Assembly (NCBI RefSeq): GCF_014207845.1
Contig: NZ_JACHLC010000003.1
Location: 391,715 to 455,714 of the forward strand
Length of the DNA stretch: 64,000 nt
Direction: 5' to 3'
Source of the DNA: Chryseobacterium shigense
GTDB taxonomy: Bacteria; Bacteroidota; Bacteroidia; Flavobacteriales; Weeksellaceae
This document shows, in pieces, positions 33,721-42,127 of this stretch (position 1 is its first letter; each line of letters starts with the position of its first letter). A program made the position numbers and the translations under genes. Below the pieces are notes generated by a model. That model did no database searches. It saw nothing but the letters and a program-made list of their open reading frames with translations, and was not told where the DNA came from.

Positions 33721-33794
33721 GGCGAGGTAGCTCAGTTGGTTAGAGCGCAGGATTCATAACCCTGAGGTCACGGGTTCAATTCCCGTCTTCGCTA
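33721..33794 (+). tRNA. tRNA with CAT anticodon (elongator Met, possibly Ile2)
   Basis: 74 bases. GGCGAGG...CTTCGCT acceptor stem, GTAGCTCAGTTGGTTAGAG D arm, anticodon loop TTCATAA, T arm CGGGTTCAATTCCCG. The 3' CCA is not encoded. The paired G1 excludes initiator tRNA. CAT may be read as Met or, if the C is lysidinylated, as Ile; I favour Met. Confidence 0.92.
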
Positions 33795-33820
33795 CAAATA
33801 AAGGCTGTAATCAGCAATTT

Positions 33821-33847
33821 AACTCTCTTGAAAAAGAGAGTTTTTTT
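33821..33847 (+). terminator. terminator of the tRNA gene
   Basis: AACTCTCTT (33821-33829) pairs with AAGAGAGTT (33834-33842) around a GAAA loop, followed by T7 in total. Confidence 0.88.
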
Positions 33848-34035
33848 GTGCCTTGATTTTTGATATAACACAGGTCTTTTTTGAATTTAAAATATATTCC
33901 TTGGCTCAAATGTATTAAGATTCGTAAGGGCTTAATATTGTAAGTAAGATATCATCCTCTTAAGCTTAAATGCGACTGATTTTTAATGTTGAGTAATTCG
34001 TCATTAATTTTATATATAAGGAATAGTACATCTTA

Positions 34036-34068
34036 TAAAAAAGGCTGCTAACATTTGTTAGCAGCCTT
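34036..34068 (-). terminator. terminator of the giant adhesin gene
   Basis: AAGGCTGCTAAC and GTTAGCAGCCTT form a 12-bp stem with a four-base loop, with an A run on the left that reads as a T run on the minus strand. It lies ten bases beyond the adhesin stop codon. Confidence 0.88.
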
Positions 34069-34078
34069 AGGGTAGGTA

Positions 34079-37000
34079 TTATTTTTTAATAATCTTCACA
34101 ACTTGCTCAGAATTATTTATTCTAATAATATATGCGCCTGATGATAAGTTGGAGAGATTTGTTTTATTATTTTCAAATTTACCTTCTTTCACAAGCTGAC
34201 CAGACAAGTTATATATCTGATAATAATAATCTTGGCTGTCTTTAGCATCTATATTAATAATATCGGTTACAGGATTTGGGAAAACATTAAGCTTTTTCTG
34301 CTCAATTTTTTTCTTAATTTCTTTTTCCGTAAATACATTGCCGGCTTTGCTTATTGCATCTGACTGTACAGGAATTGTAACATCATCAGGGGTAAATCCT
34401 TCTTCTTTTCCATTTCTGGACAGAATCTTAACACATCGGCAAGGAGCTCCGAAATACTGACTGTTATCACTATCCGATAAAAATACATTATTATTAGCAG
34501 TACTAAAAGTCATAGAAACGGGCCTTCCCTGATAAGAAGTGCGCAATGCAGCAGTCCATCTTTTTCCATTACCAAATTCTACTTTAGTTGGTATAGATGG
34601 GTCCGAAGAGAATATTATACTGCGGTTTCCTCTTATACCGGTTGTTCCATAGTTACCAACTTTATATGCCGGGTTCTGGAAAGCGTATCCTAAAATGGTA
34701 TTTCCATTTTTAATAGGGGTGCCTAAATAATCATTTACTGCATTTTTTCCTGCAACAAAAACATTCTTTTTGTACCATAGAGATCCGCCTAAACCAGTCT
34801 CCGAATCATTAGTGGAATCGGCATCCGGTATTCTCCAGCCTTCCGGACAAGGGTCAAATGGTGATTTGCTGGTTCCTTTACCCCAGCGCTCAGGGAATTG
34901 ACTAGCCTGATTAATTAACCAGTCTGTTCCCATTGTTCTAACCCCATTATAAGTATTTAAAGCACTAGGAATCATAAATACCAAAGGATTTTTAACAGAG
35001 TATCCTAAAACTTTAGCAATTTTATCAGCAGTTTTATCGATTCCTAAAACATTAGCGCTATTGGCATATGTATTATATGGAATAATATAATTACTTTCTG
35101 CATTTTCAAAAGTGTCAGCTGTAAGCTCACTATAAGTAATACTTCCATCTGCGTTGGCTCTTCCCAGGAAAACACTTGTTTTGTTGTTGTTTACATTTTC
35201 GTGGAACACAGGGAAAGGATCTTTTCTGCCCCATTGGTAATGTAAGCCTGCCGAATTTTGAATTTGCGACAACTCAGCTGCTGTAGGAGCACCTTGAGTT
35301 TGTAAAGACGAAGGTAACACCTGCAGCGCTCCTAAATCTCTATCCATAAACTGGGCTTGCTTCACTGCATTACTGGATAATCCCTTAACGTAATTTACAA
35401 AGTTGGGAGCAGCAGGATCACCTATATCAGTTGTATATAAATAAGAGCCCACTTCCGTATCGGTTATCCAAATATGCCAGCTCCAGTAAACTGGATTATC
35501 TATACTGCCATTATGAAGCGTTACTATAGCATTACCGCTTTGGTTTGGATTAATAAGAACCTTAATCTTGGAATCTGAAATAGCCGCTAATGATGTAGGA
35601 GAAGAATTAAGCACTGAAATGTTTTTAATCAGTTGTGTATTATTACTCCAATGTACATTAGCTTTTAAGTTGTTATAACTTACAGGATTCAGAATTTCCA
35701 GGTTATTCATATACTGATTTTGCATAGCAATTGCCTTTGAAACAGGAATTTCTATGGTAAATTCAGCCGTGTTTTTTACTTTTTGATAAGAGTTTGGCTG
35801 ACTTATATATTCTTTTCCATAGTTCTTTTGATCTGTAAAGAATTCTGTAGGGAAATTATAATCATTATCCTTATATAAAGGATCTTTTATACATCGGCAC
35901 CCGGCAGCGTCTGTAGTATGCATCGGGAACATAGGATCATAGGAGTACCTACCAATAACATTAGGCAAACCTGGGTCTGGTTTATCATTACTTGAATTGG
36001 GTTCATTTTCCGGAATAATCAACAACCCTTTTGCGGTATTAGAAGTACTACCTGAATTAGAGCCCCCAAAGACTGTTCTCGCCATAGTAGCAGTCCATAA
36101 TCTTGTTTGGTGCATATCTCCATAGGAGTCTTCATTAAGCATTCTCCATAAAATTTTTCCGGTTCCTGGAAATAGGCCTAGATTATCTCCGCTAAAATTA
36201 GTCATATCAACCCCTATATTGGAATATACTTTAATGTTTTTCAATTGACTAGGGTAAGTAGGGTATCTACTGTAATCCGGTTTTATGAAACCATAAAAAG
36301 GGCTTGCTCCAATTTGCAAAGTAGCGTTATAACTACTTGCTGAGTTGCTGGTATAAAATTGGTTAGCTATTTCATTATATTTTGGCCCAAAAGGAGATCT
36401 GTTTAAGGGCATATCATAATTTGTAAAAGCCGAAAGCATAGAAGGGATTCTCCAGCCATTTGGACAAGGATCGTACTTTTCTTTGTTTCTATAAACATTT
36501 TTAACCGTCATTGTGGTTTCGGTTGAATTGTTTATATTTCCCTGTGCATTATCCGACCAAAAATTTACTCTTGCATTATTAGATGGGTTTACACTTGTCC
36601 CATTAATATAACCAAACCAATTATATCTGGAAGATGAGACGCCATCATAATGAAGTGCATCTGAATATATCAAACTCAATGGGTTTTTTATAGAAAGCGG
36701 TAAATTATATGTTATATACGCTTGTGCTTTGGGCACGGTTATCGCTATGTCGGTAAGTATTTTATAGTTAGCCCCATTTTCCAGGCTAGCCTTTACATCT
36801 CTTACTTTTCCTATTGAACCTGAAACTTCATAGTAAATATTCCCTCTGGTAATAAGTGGAGGAAAAGGGTCTTTTCTTCCCCATTGGTAAAGTAAACCTC
36901 CGTTTTTGTCATATTGATCTGTCCCTGTAATAGAAGCTCCTAAAGCTCCCAGGTTTCTGTCCATCCAGCCCCAATCTGAATCAGGGATTCTTTCTTGGGT

Positions 37001-39580
37001 ACCATTTTTGAGCAGTCTTGCTTCATCACCATAACTTCTGTATTTTGAACCATTCGTAGGGTCATCGGTTACCCAAACGTGCCAGGACCACTGAATTTCT
37101 CCATTTACTTTAAATGCAATTACTGCGTTCCCTTCAAACGATTTCTTAATAGGAACTTTAATTTTTGCATTTTCAGCTTCTCCTGTCATTTCAAGTGAAT
37201 AATTTTCTCCTGATTTAATTAAACCCGGGGTATCTTCCCATAACACATCAGCAGTTATCGTACCTTGAGGTAATGAAGTACTGTTTAAATATGTCACATT
37301 ATCCTGCCACATCTTATATGCTTTTTTCACTGGAATATAAAGCCCGTCTGCCTCATTTCCATTATCATCTTTTCCTGTAAAGATGTAAGAATTAGGAGCC
37401 AGTTTCCAATCTTTAGCAGCTATAACCGTAATTGTTCCCTGCAAATTTTCAGGGCCACATCCTCCTGTAACGGTAACAGTGTAATTGTAAGTTCCGGCTG
37501 TTGCAGCTGTTCCGCTGATAGTAACCGCTGTTCCGTTTACTGTAGCTGTAACACCAGCTGGAAGCCCCGTTACGGAAGCTCCTGTAGCTCCGTTAAAAGT
37601 ATATACTATCGGAGTGATAGCATTGTTTACCTCTACTGTCTGTGTGCTATTACCTGATGTTAATACCAAATTAGCAGGAGAGTTCACGGTTACTGTCATA
37701 GTGTTTGTAGAAGCACACTGTCCGGCATCTGGTGTAAAAGTATAAGTAGTAGTAGCCTGGTTGTTAATTGCAGGAGACCACGTTCCGGTAATACCTTCAT
37801 CAGATGTTGCAGGCAAAGTAAATGAACTTCCTGAACATACTGGTGCTACTTGTGTAAAAGCTGGTGTAATAGAGGAAGTACAGCCTGCATTCCCTACACA
37901 AGCCTCCTGAACAGGTTGTAAATAAGCATGTACAGATGCATTAGCAGGGCTGCCTGCTTCAATAATTACATCTGAATTAAGCTGAAAGGTAGTTGCTATT
38001 TTATAGCATAAAACACCATTATGGATCTCAGTATTTAAATTAGAAAAATTCTGACTTGCCCAAAACACTCCGGCAGGGGTATAATATTTAATAGTGACAT
38101 TACTTCCATTCCATTGATTTTTTGGAATGAAAATGGTGTAATTGTTATTGTTCCTGTTAAAACATATTCCTTTAGCTTTATCAACGCATTGTGCCTGCTT
38201 CGTATAATCATTCCAGTCGCTTTGCGGAAGTGGCGCCAGCGTATTGGATACTGCTGCATTTTTAGGGCTGTTTACTTCATAAGTCAAAGTCTGACCGGTA
38301 AAATCCTGCGATGTTCCTGCTTTTATGTAATAATACTCCTGACCATTTTTTGTAATCTTAGTCAAATTATTAACATTGTAATTATATCCGTTCCAAAATA
38401 CACCATTTGAAAGATAAATTCTGAAGTTCACTGTAGTGTCTCCATTCCATTGATTTACAGGAATCAGGGCTTCTGCAAAACCATTGTGCAGACGGTTGAA
38501 GCAAACATTGGCTTTATCAACACACTGTTTTTGTTTCGTATAATCATTCCAGTCGCTTTGCGGAACTGCCGCCAACGTATTTGATACTGCTGCATTTTTA
38601 GGACTGCTCACTTCATAAGTCAAAGTCTGACCGATAAAATCCTGTGATGTCCCTTCTTTTATATAATAATACTCCTGACCGTTTTTTGTAACCTTAATCA
38701 GGTTATTAACATTGTAATTATATACGTTCCAAAGTCCGCCATCAGCAAGATAAATTTTGAAGCTTACCGTAGTGTCTCCATTCCATTGATTTACTGGAAT
38801 CAGGGCTTCTGCAAAACCATTATGCAGACGGTTGAAGCAAACATTGGCTTTATCAATGCATTGCACTTGCTTTGTATAATTATTCCAGTCGCTTTGCGGA
38901 ACTGCCGCCAACGTATTTGATACGGCTGCATTTTTAGGACTGCTCACCTCATAAGTCAAAGTCTGGTTGCTGTAATCCTGTGATGTTCCTACTTTTATGT
39001 AATAATACTCCTGGCCGTTTTTTGTAACCTTATTCAGGTTGTTAACATTGTAATTATACCCGTTAAAAAGTCCACCATTGGCAAGATAAATTTTGACATT
39101 CACCGTAGTGTCTCCACTCCATTGATCTACAGGAATTAAGGCTTCTGCAAAACCATTATGCAGACGGTTGAAACAAACATTGGCTTTATCAACACATTGT
39201 TCCTGCTTCGTATAATCATTCCAGTCGCTTTGTGGAATGGGCGCTAAGGTACCGGAAACTGCCGCATCCGAAGGACTGCTTACCTCATAAACTAAAGTCT
39301 GGTTGCTGTAATCCTGTGTTGTTCCTACTTTTAGGTGATAATATTCCTGGCCGTTTTTGGTAACCTTAGTCAAATTATTAACATTGTAATTATACCCGTT
39401 AAAAAGTCCACCGGTTGTAAAATAAATCTTGAAGGAAACTGTTGAGCCGTTCCACTGATTTACGGGAATCAGGGCTTCTGCAAAACTATTGTGCAGTCGA
39501 TTAAAACAGACATTGCTGTTTTGGGCTAAAGATGTCAGCCAAAATAAGATTAAAAAAAAGAATGATAATTTTTTTTTCAT
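34079..39580 (-). CDS. giant T9SS-exported repeat protein with two FISUMP domains
   Basis: 1833 residues. Signal peptide ends at LTSLAQ. Four near-identical units follow at residues 23-133, 134-245, 246-357 and 358-469, each with CFNRLHNGFAEALIPVNQWN, NGYNYNVNNLTKVTKNGQEY and a C-terminal QSDWNDYTKQ..C; a diverged fifth unit reaches about residue 570. An Ig-like/SprB-type stretch comes next, then two FISUMP domains, each with a LGAL start, YQWGRKDPFP and DPCPxGWRIP. The tail LNVFPNPVTDIINI...VVKIIKK is a T9SS sorting domain. Probably a surface adhesin whose repeat number can change. Preceded by an AraC-type gene in the same orientation. Confidence 0.85.
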   Translation of the reverse strand: MKKKLSFFFLILFWLTSLAQNSNVCFNRLHNSFAEALIPVNQWNGSTVSFKIYFTTGGLFNGYNYNVNNLTKVTKNGQEYYHLKVGTTQDYSNQTLVYEVSSPSDAAVSGTLAPIPQSDWNDYTKQEQCVDKANVCFNRLHNGFAEALIPVDQWSGDTTVNVKIYLANGGLFNGYNYNVNNLNKVTKNGQEYYYIKVGTSQDYSNQTLTYEVSSPKNAAVSNTLAAVPQSDWNNYTKQVQCIDKANVCFNRLHNGFAEALIPVNQWNGDTTVSFKIYLADGGLWNVYNYNVNNLIKVTKNGQEYYYIKEGTSQDFIGQTLTYEVSSPKNAAVSNTLAAVPQSDWNDYTKQKQCVDKANVCFNRLHNGFAEALIPVNQWNGDTTVNFRIYLSNGVFWNGYNYNVNNLTKITKNGQEYYYIKAGTSQDFTGQTLTYEVNSPKNAAVSNTLAPLPQSDWNDYTKQAQCVDKAKGICFNRNNNNYTIFIPKNQWNGSNVTIKYYTPAGVFWASQNFSNLNTEIHNGVLCYKIATTFQLNSDVIIEAGSPANASVHAYLQPVQEACVGNAGCTSSITPAFTQVAPVCSGSSFTLPATSDEGITGTWSPAINNQATTTYTFTPDAGQCASTNTMTVTVNSPANLVLTSGNSTQTVEVNNAITPIVYTFNGATGASVTGLPAGVTATVNGTAVTISGTAATAGTYNYTVTVTGGCGPENLQGTITVIAAKDWKLAPNSYIFTGKDDNGNEADGLYIPVKKAYKMWQDNVTYLNSTSLPQGTITADVLWEDTPGLIKSGENYSLEMTGEAENAKIKVPIKKSFEGNAVIAFKVNGEIQWSWHVWVTDDPTNGSKYRSYGDEARLLKNGTQERIPDSDWGWMDRNLGALGASITGTDQYDKNGGLLYQWGRKDPFPPLITRGNIYYEVSGSIGKVRDVKASLENGANYKILTDIAITVPKAQAYITYNLPLSIKNPLSLIYSDALHYDGVSSSRYNWFGYINGTSVNPSNNARVNFWSDNAQGNINNSTETTMTVKNVYRNKEKYDPCPNGWRIPSMLSAFTNYDMPLNRSPFGPKYNEIANQFYTSNSASSYNATLQIGASPFYGFIKPDYSRYPTYPSQLKNIKVYSNIGVDMTNFSGDNLGLFPGTGKILWRMLNEDSYGDMHQTRLWTATMARTVFGGSNSGSTSNTAKGLLIIPENEPNSSNDKPDPGLPNVIGRYSYDPMFPMHTTDAAGCRCIKDPLYKDNDYNFPTEFFTDQKNYGKEYISQPNSYQKVKNTAEFTIEIPVSKAIAMQNQYMNNLEILNPVSYNNLKANVHWSNNTQLIKNISVLNSSPTSLAAISDSKIKVLINPNQSGNAIVTLHNGSIDNPVYWSWHIWITDTEVGSYLYTTDIGDPAAPNFVNYVKGLSSNAVKQAQFMDRDLGALQVLPSSLQTQGAPTAAELSQIQNSAGLHYQWGRKDPFPVFHENVNNNKTSVFLGRANADGSITYSELTADTFENAESNYIIPYNTYANSANVLGIDKTADKIAKVLGYSVKNPLVFMIPSALNTYNGVRTMGTDWLINQASQFPERWGKGTSKSPFDPCPEGWRIPDADSTNDSETGLGGSLWYKKNVFVAGKNAVNDYLGTPIKNGNTILGYAFQNPAYKVGNYGTTGIRGNRSIIFSSDPSIPTKVEFGNGKRWTAALRTSYQGRPVSMTFSTANNNVFLSDSDNSQYFGAPCRCVKILSRNGKEEGFTPDDVTIPVQSDAISKAGNVFTEKEIKKKIEQKKLNVFPNPVTDIINIDAKDSQDYYYQIYNLSGQLVKEGKFENNKTNLSNLSSGAYIIRINNSEQVVKIIKK
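38174..39514 (-). repeat. tandem 333/336-bp coding repeats in the adhesin gene
   Basis: Four consecutive copies: one of 333 bp and three of 336 bp. The anchor GAATCAGGGCTTCTGCAAAA occurs at 38461, 38797, 39133 (with TTAAG) and 39466. Copies two to four are closer to each other than to the first, as expected from unequal exchange. Lengths are multiples of three, so gain or loss of a copy keeps the frame. Confidence 0.92.
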
Positions 39581-39601
39581 ACTTGAAGATTTTTAATAAT
39601 T

Positions 39602-39651
39602 CCTACTCATTGAAGGCTTTTCGGAAAACCGCCTTTTAAGGCGCGAAAATA
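39602..39651 (-). promoter_or_regulatory. leader motif and probable promoter of the adhesin gene
   Basis: On the minus strand: a weak -7 element TATTTTCG (39644-39651), then a GCCTT/AAGGC stem, then GGCGGTTTTCCGAAAAGCCT and GAGTAGG, which match the leader at 16982-17013. GAGTAGG ends 21 bases before the start codon. No TTG is at -33 (TTTC instead), which suggests a promoter needing an activator. Confidence 0.5.
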
Positions 39652-39682
39652 CTTTAAGTTACTTCCAGCACGAAATTTGAGT

Positions 39683-39706
39683 TGTGTGAATTTATAAATT
39701 CACACA
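39683..39706. promoter_or_regulatory. perfect 24-bp palindrome upstream of the adhesin promoter
   Basis: TGTGTGAATTTA joined to TAAATTCACACA is a perfect dyad with no loop. It lacks a T run on either side, so it is not a terminator. Its centre is about 58 bases before the expected adhesin transcription start, a usual activator position. Confidence 0.55.
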
Positions 39707-39731
39707 GCTTAGAAAAATCAGGCAAAAAAAA

Positions 39732-40571
39732 TCAGCCCTTTATGAATTCCGAATAGCTAATTCCCATATGTTGCTTGAATACTTTAGAAAATGCAGAAGA
39801 GCTTTTGTACCCAATATGTTCTGAGATCGCCTGTACTGTATATTTAGTGTATTTAGAATCTTTTTTTAGAAGTTCCAGCAAATATTCTATTCTTTTTTCC
39901 TGGAGATACTGGTTAAATCCCTTTTTTAAAAAGTTATTGAAAAAAGAAGAAAGATATGTGGTATTCGTATCTAATTTTTTTGCCAAATATGAAAGTTTGA
40001 AATCCGGATCCAGAAATTCTTTATTTTTCTCAATTTCTAAAAACTTTCCTAACATTTGTTGAAAGGCAGTTTCGCCAAAAATTTTATTTATCTCAAAATC
40101 ATCTTTACTGCCTGTATTTCTTTTATTTTCATCAGCTTGATTTTGGTTTAGAATAATTTGCTCTTTTAGCTGCAAAATGACATCTTCATAATATTTTTGT
40201 TTTATATTAATCCTGCGTTTATATTGTTGCAGACTCATATATAGAGTAACGGCTAAAATGCTGCATATAAAAAAAAGGCAAAAAATCAAAATTATGTTTA
40301 CACTGATGGTATGAAAAAAAAAGTTATCTGCTTTCTGAAAATTAGTGGCATTTTTTTCTCTATTTATGTCTTTAATTTTATACTCCTTTATTAATAGATT
40401 GGCATATACAAAATTAAATTTTTTATTGCGAGGACTTTTCTTAGTTGTTATTCCGAACATCCTAAAATCTATTAATGTATCATTAGAATTTTTTATGTCT
40501 AATGAAAAGCAAGAGATGATGAAATGGAGTAGGAGTAGTTTTTTTTGAATAAAAGAGGGAATAGCGATCAT
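39732..40571 (-). CDS. AraC-type regulator with membrane segment and shortened sensor part
   Basis: 279 residues. The C-terminal 100 residues are an AraC-type DNA-binding domain (KLSYLAKKLDTNTTYLSSFF, then YTVQAISEHIGYKSSSAFSK). Upstream is one membrane helix (residues about 92-115) and a coiled segment. Relatives in this group usually carry a signal peptide and a long TPR sensor before the membrane helix; here only a signal-like start and about 65 poorly conserved residues remain. It may have lost its sensing part by an in-frame deletion or be constitutive. It directly precedes the adhesin gene in the same direction, with 151 bases between. Confidence 0.82.
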   Translation of the reverse strand: MIAIPSFIQKKLLLLHFIISCFSLDIKNSNDTLIDFRMFGITTKKSPRNKKFNFVYANLLIKEYKIKDINREKNATNFQKADNFFFHTISVNIILIFCLFFICSILAVTLYMSLQQYKRRINIKQKYYEDVILQLKEQIILNQNQADENKRNTGSKDDFEINKIFGETAFQQMLGKFLEIEKNKEFLDPDFKLSYLAKKLDTNTTYLSSFFNNFLKKGFNQYLQEKRIEYLLELLKKDSKYTKYTVQAISEHIGYKSSSAFSKVFKQHMGISYSEFIKG

Positions 40572-40623
40572 ATCTGTAGTTCAGATGCAAACTTAATTAC
40601 TACGTGGGTAATTAATCATTACG

Positions 40624-40660
40624 AATGAGAATATGATTATAGTAAATGAGAATTTGATTT
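40624..40660 (-). promoter_or_regulatory. two direct repeats 21 bp apart, probable AraC-type binding sites
   Basis: AATGAGAATATGATTA at 40624-40639 and AATGAGAATTTGATTT at 40645-40660 match at 14 of 16 positions and are exactly two helical turns apart, the geometry of AraC-family half-sites. They lie 53-89 bases upstream of the AraC-type start codon. Confidence 0.55.
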
Positions 40661-40737
40661 ATCCTGTACTTGATATAATTTTTTATTATTAATCAGAAGT
40701 TATCAGATATAAGTTTTAATCTTTTGTTCATCAAAAA

Positions 40738-40763
40738 AACCGCAGTTTAAAGTAACTACGGTT
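40738..40763 (-). terminator. terminator of the peptide-export operon
   Basis: AACCGCAGTT and AACTACGGTT pair with one internal mismatch around a TAAAGT loop; an A run on the left gives the T run on the minus strand. It lies just behind the stop of the fusion-protein gene. Confidence 0.7.
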
Positions 40764-40787
40764 CTATTTTATCTGTAATAAAGCAAA

Positions 40788-42086
40788 TTAACTTTGGTAG
40801 CCCAATAATTTTCTGATCTGATAGAAAAATCTTTCAATTAATCTTAAATCCTGAGTTACGATTTCCGCATTTCCTCTAAGCTCTTTATCAAACTTAAGAT
40901 TTTTGTTATAACTTGTTTTTAATCCTTTTGGAAGAATTACATCTACGTAGTAATTTCCTTTATCGTCAGGGGTAAGAGAAATATTCTGGACTTTTCCTTC
41001 TACAATGCCATATTCCTGAAAACGGTAATTGTCAAGTTTAATGAGTACTTTCTGGCCTGTAGCGACCTTTCCGGAGTTAACAGTGGGAACCGACATTCTT
41101 CCTACCAGTTTTTCTTTGTTGTTAGGAAGGATAGATAAAATAGGTTCTGCCACTTTTACAAATTGGTTTTCCCCAAAAAACTGTTGAAAACTTGCCATTC
41201 CGTCTGTAGAAGAAATCACAAGATAATTCTGCTCCCATTGTTTTAAGGATTTACGCAGCTGTTCAAAAAGCTGTAAAGTCTGTGAAGAGTAGGTGATCTT
41301 GTCCTTTTCCGTATTGATGGCTGCGCCACTTTTTGTTTTATTTACATTGGAAATTCCTTCTTCAATCTGGGAAATAGAGATATTGAGATTTTCAAGGTTC
41401 TGCTGAGCCTGAAGATATTTTATTTTTTCATTTTCAAGTTCCACAGATGCAATTACTCCCTGATTGTAAAGTTCCTGTGATCTCTGGTAGCTTTTCTTTG
41501 ATAATTCATACTTAGCCAGCTCCAGATTTTTCTGTTGTTTTAATGTTGCGATTCTTCCCCTGTATTCTACGATACTCTGATTAGCGGCAAGATTTTCCGG
41601 CGCATAAGGCTGAAGCCTTGTGAAGAGTTCTTCATCCTGGAAAGCTTTTGCAAAACTGTTGTAATCACCCTGCAGTTCTCCAAGCTTGAATCTTGATGTC
41701 TGTGCAATCGGGAAAGAGCCCAATTGGTTGGGAGCAATAGAATCCATAAGTTTTCTCAGCTCCAGAACATCTTTATAGTTTGCTGTGGACTGCATAACCA
41801 TTAATACATCATCCTTCTTTACTTCCTGATGATCTTTAATAAAAATCTTTTCAATCTTTGAGCTTGTTCTAGCCTCTATTTTTTCAGGCGGATTTTGTGA
41901 GGTTACGATAACGGGCGCTGCAACAAATTCCGGATATTTGATGATATAGCTCATCACAAGGATAAGCAAAAGTATAATTAATATGATGCTGTTTCCCCAG
42001 CGTATCATCCAATGAGGAGGCTGGGTAAGAATGTCCTGGACACTCTCTGAGCGGAGTTCAATATTGTCTAAAATGTCTTCTTTCAT
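40788..42086 (-). CDS. HlyD-type membrane fusion protein of a peptide exporter
   Basis: 432 residues. One N-terminal membrane helix (residues 31-50), then a lipoyl-like half (KIEARTSSKIEKIFIKDHQE), a long coiled-coil hairpin (residues about 160-250) and a second beta half (GKVATGQKVLIKLDNYRFQE). It should link the ABC transporter to an outer-membrane channel, which is not encoded here. Starts 41 bases after the ABC gene. Confidence 0.88.
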   Translation of the reverse strand: MKEDILDNIELRSESVQDILTQPPHWMIRWGNSIILIILLLILVMSYIIKYPEFVAAPVIVTSQNPPEKIEARTSSKIEKIFIKDHQEVKKDDVLMVMQSTANYKDVLELRKLMDSIAPNQLGSFPIAQTSRFKLGELQGDYNSFAKAFQDEELFTRLQPYAPENLAANQSIVEYRGRIATLKQQKNLELAKYELSKKSYQRSQELYNQGVIASVELENEKIKYLQAQQNLENLNISISQIEEGISNVNKTKSGAAINTEKDKITYSSQTLQLFEQLRKSLKQWEQNYLVISSTDGMASFQQFFGENQFVKVAEPILSILPNNKEKLVGRMSVPTVNSGKVATGQKVLIKLDNYRFQEYGIVEGKVQNISLTPDDKGNYYVDVILPKGLKTSYNKNLKFDKELRGNAEIVTQDLRLIERFFYQIRKLLGYQS

Positions 42087-42127
42087 TTTCTGAGATAAAA
42101 TTTCCCTTATTTCCGGGAAGGATATTA

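Noticed and set aside
33721..33794. Initiator tRNA
   Set aside because: The first base pair of the acceptor stem is formed, unlike initiator tRNA, so an elongator Met (or Ile2) is called.
38174..39514. CRISPR array or mobile repeat
   Set aside because: The repeats are in-frame coding units of 111-112 codons in one long ORF, with no spacers.
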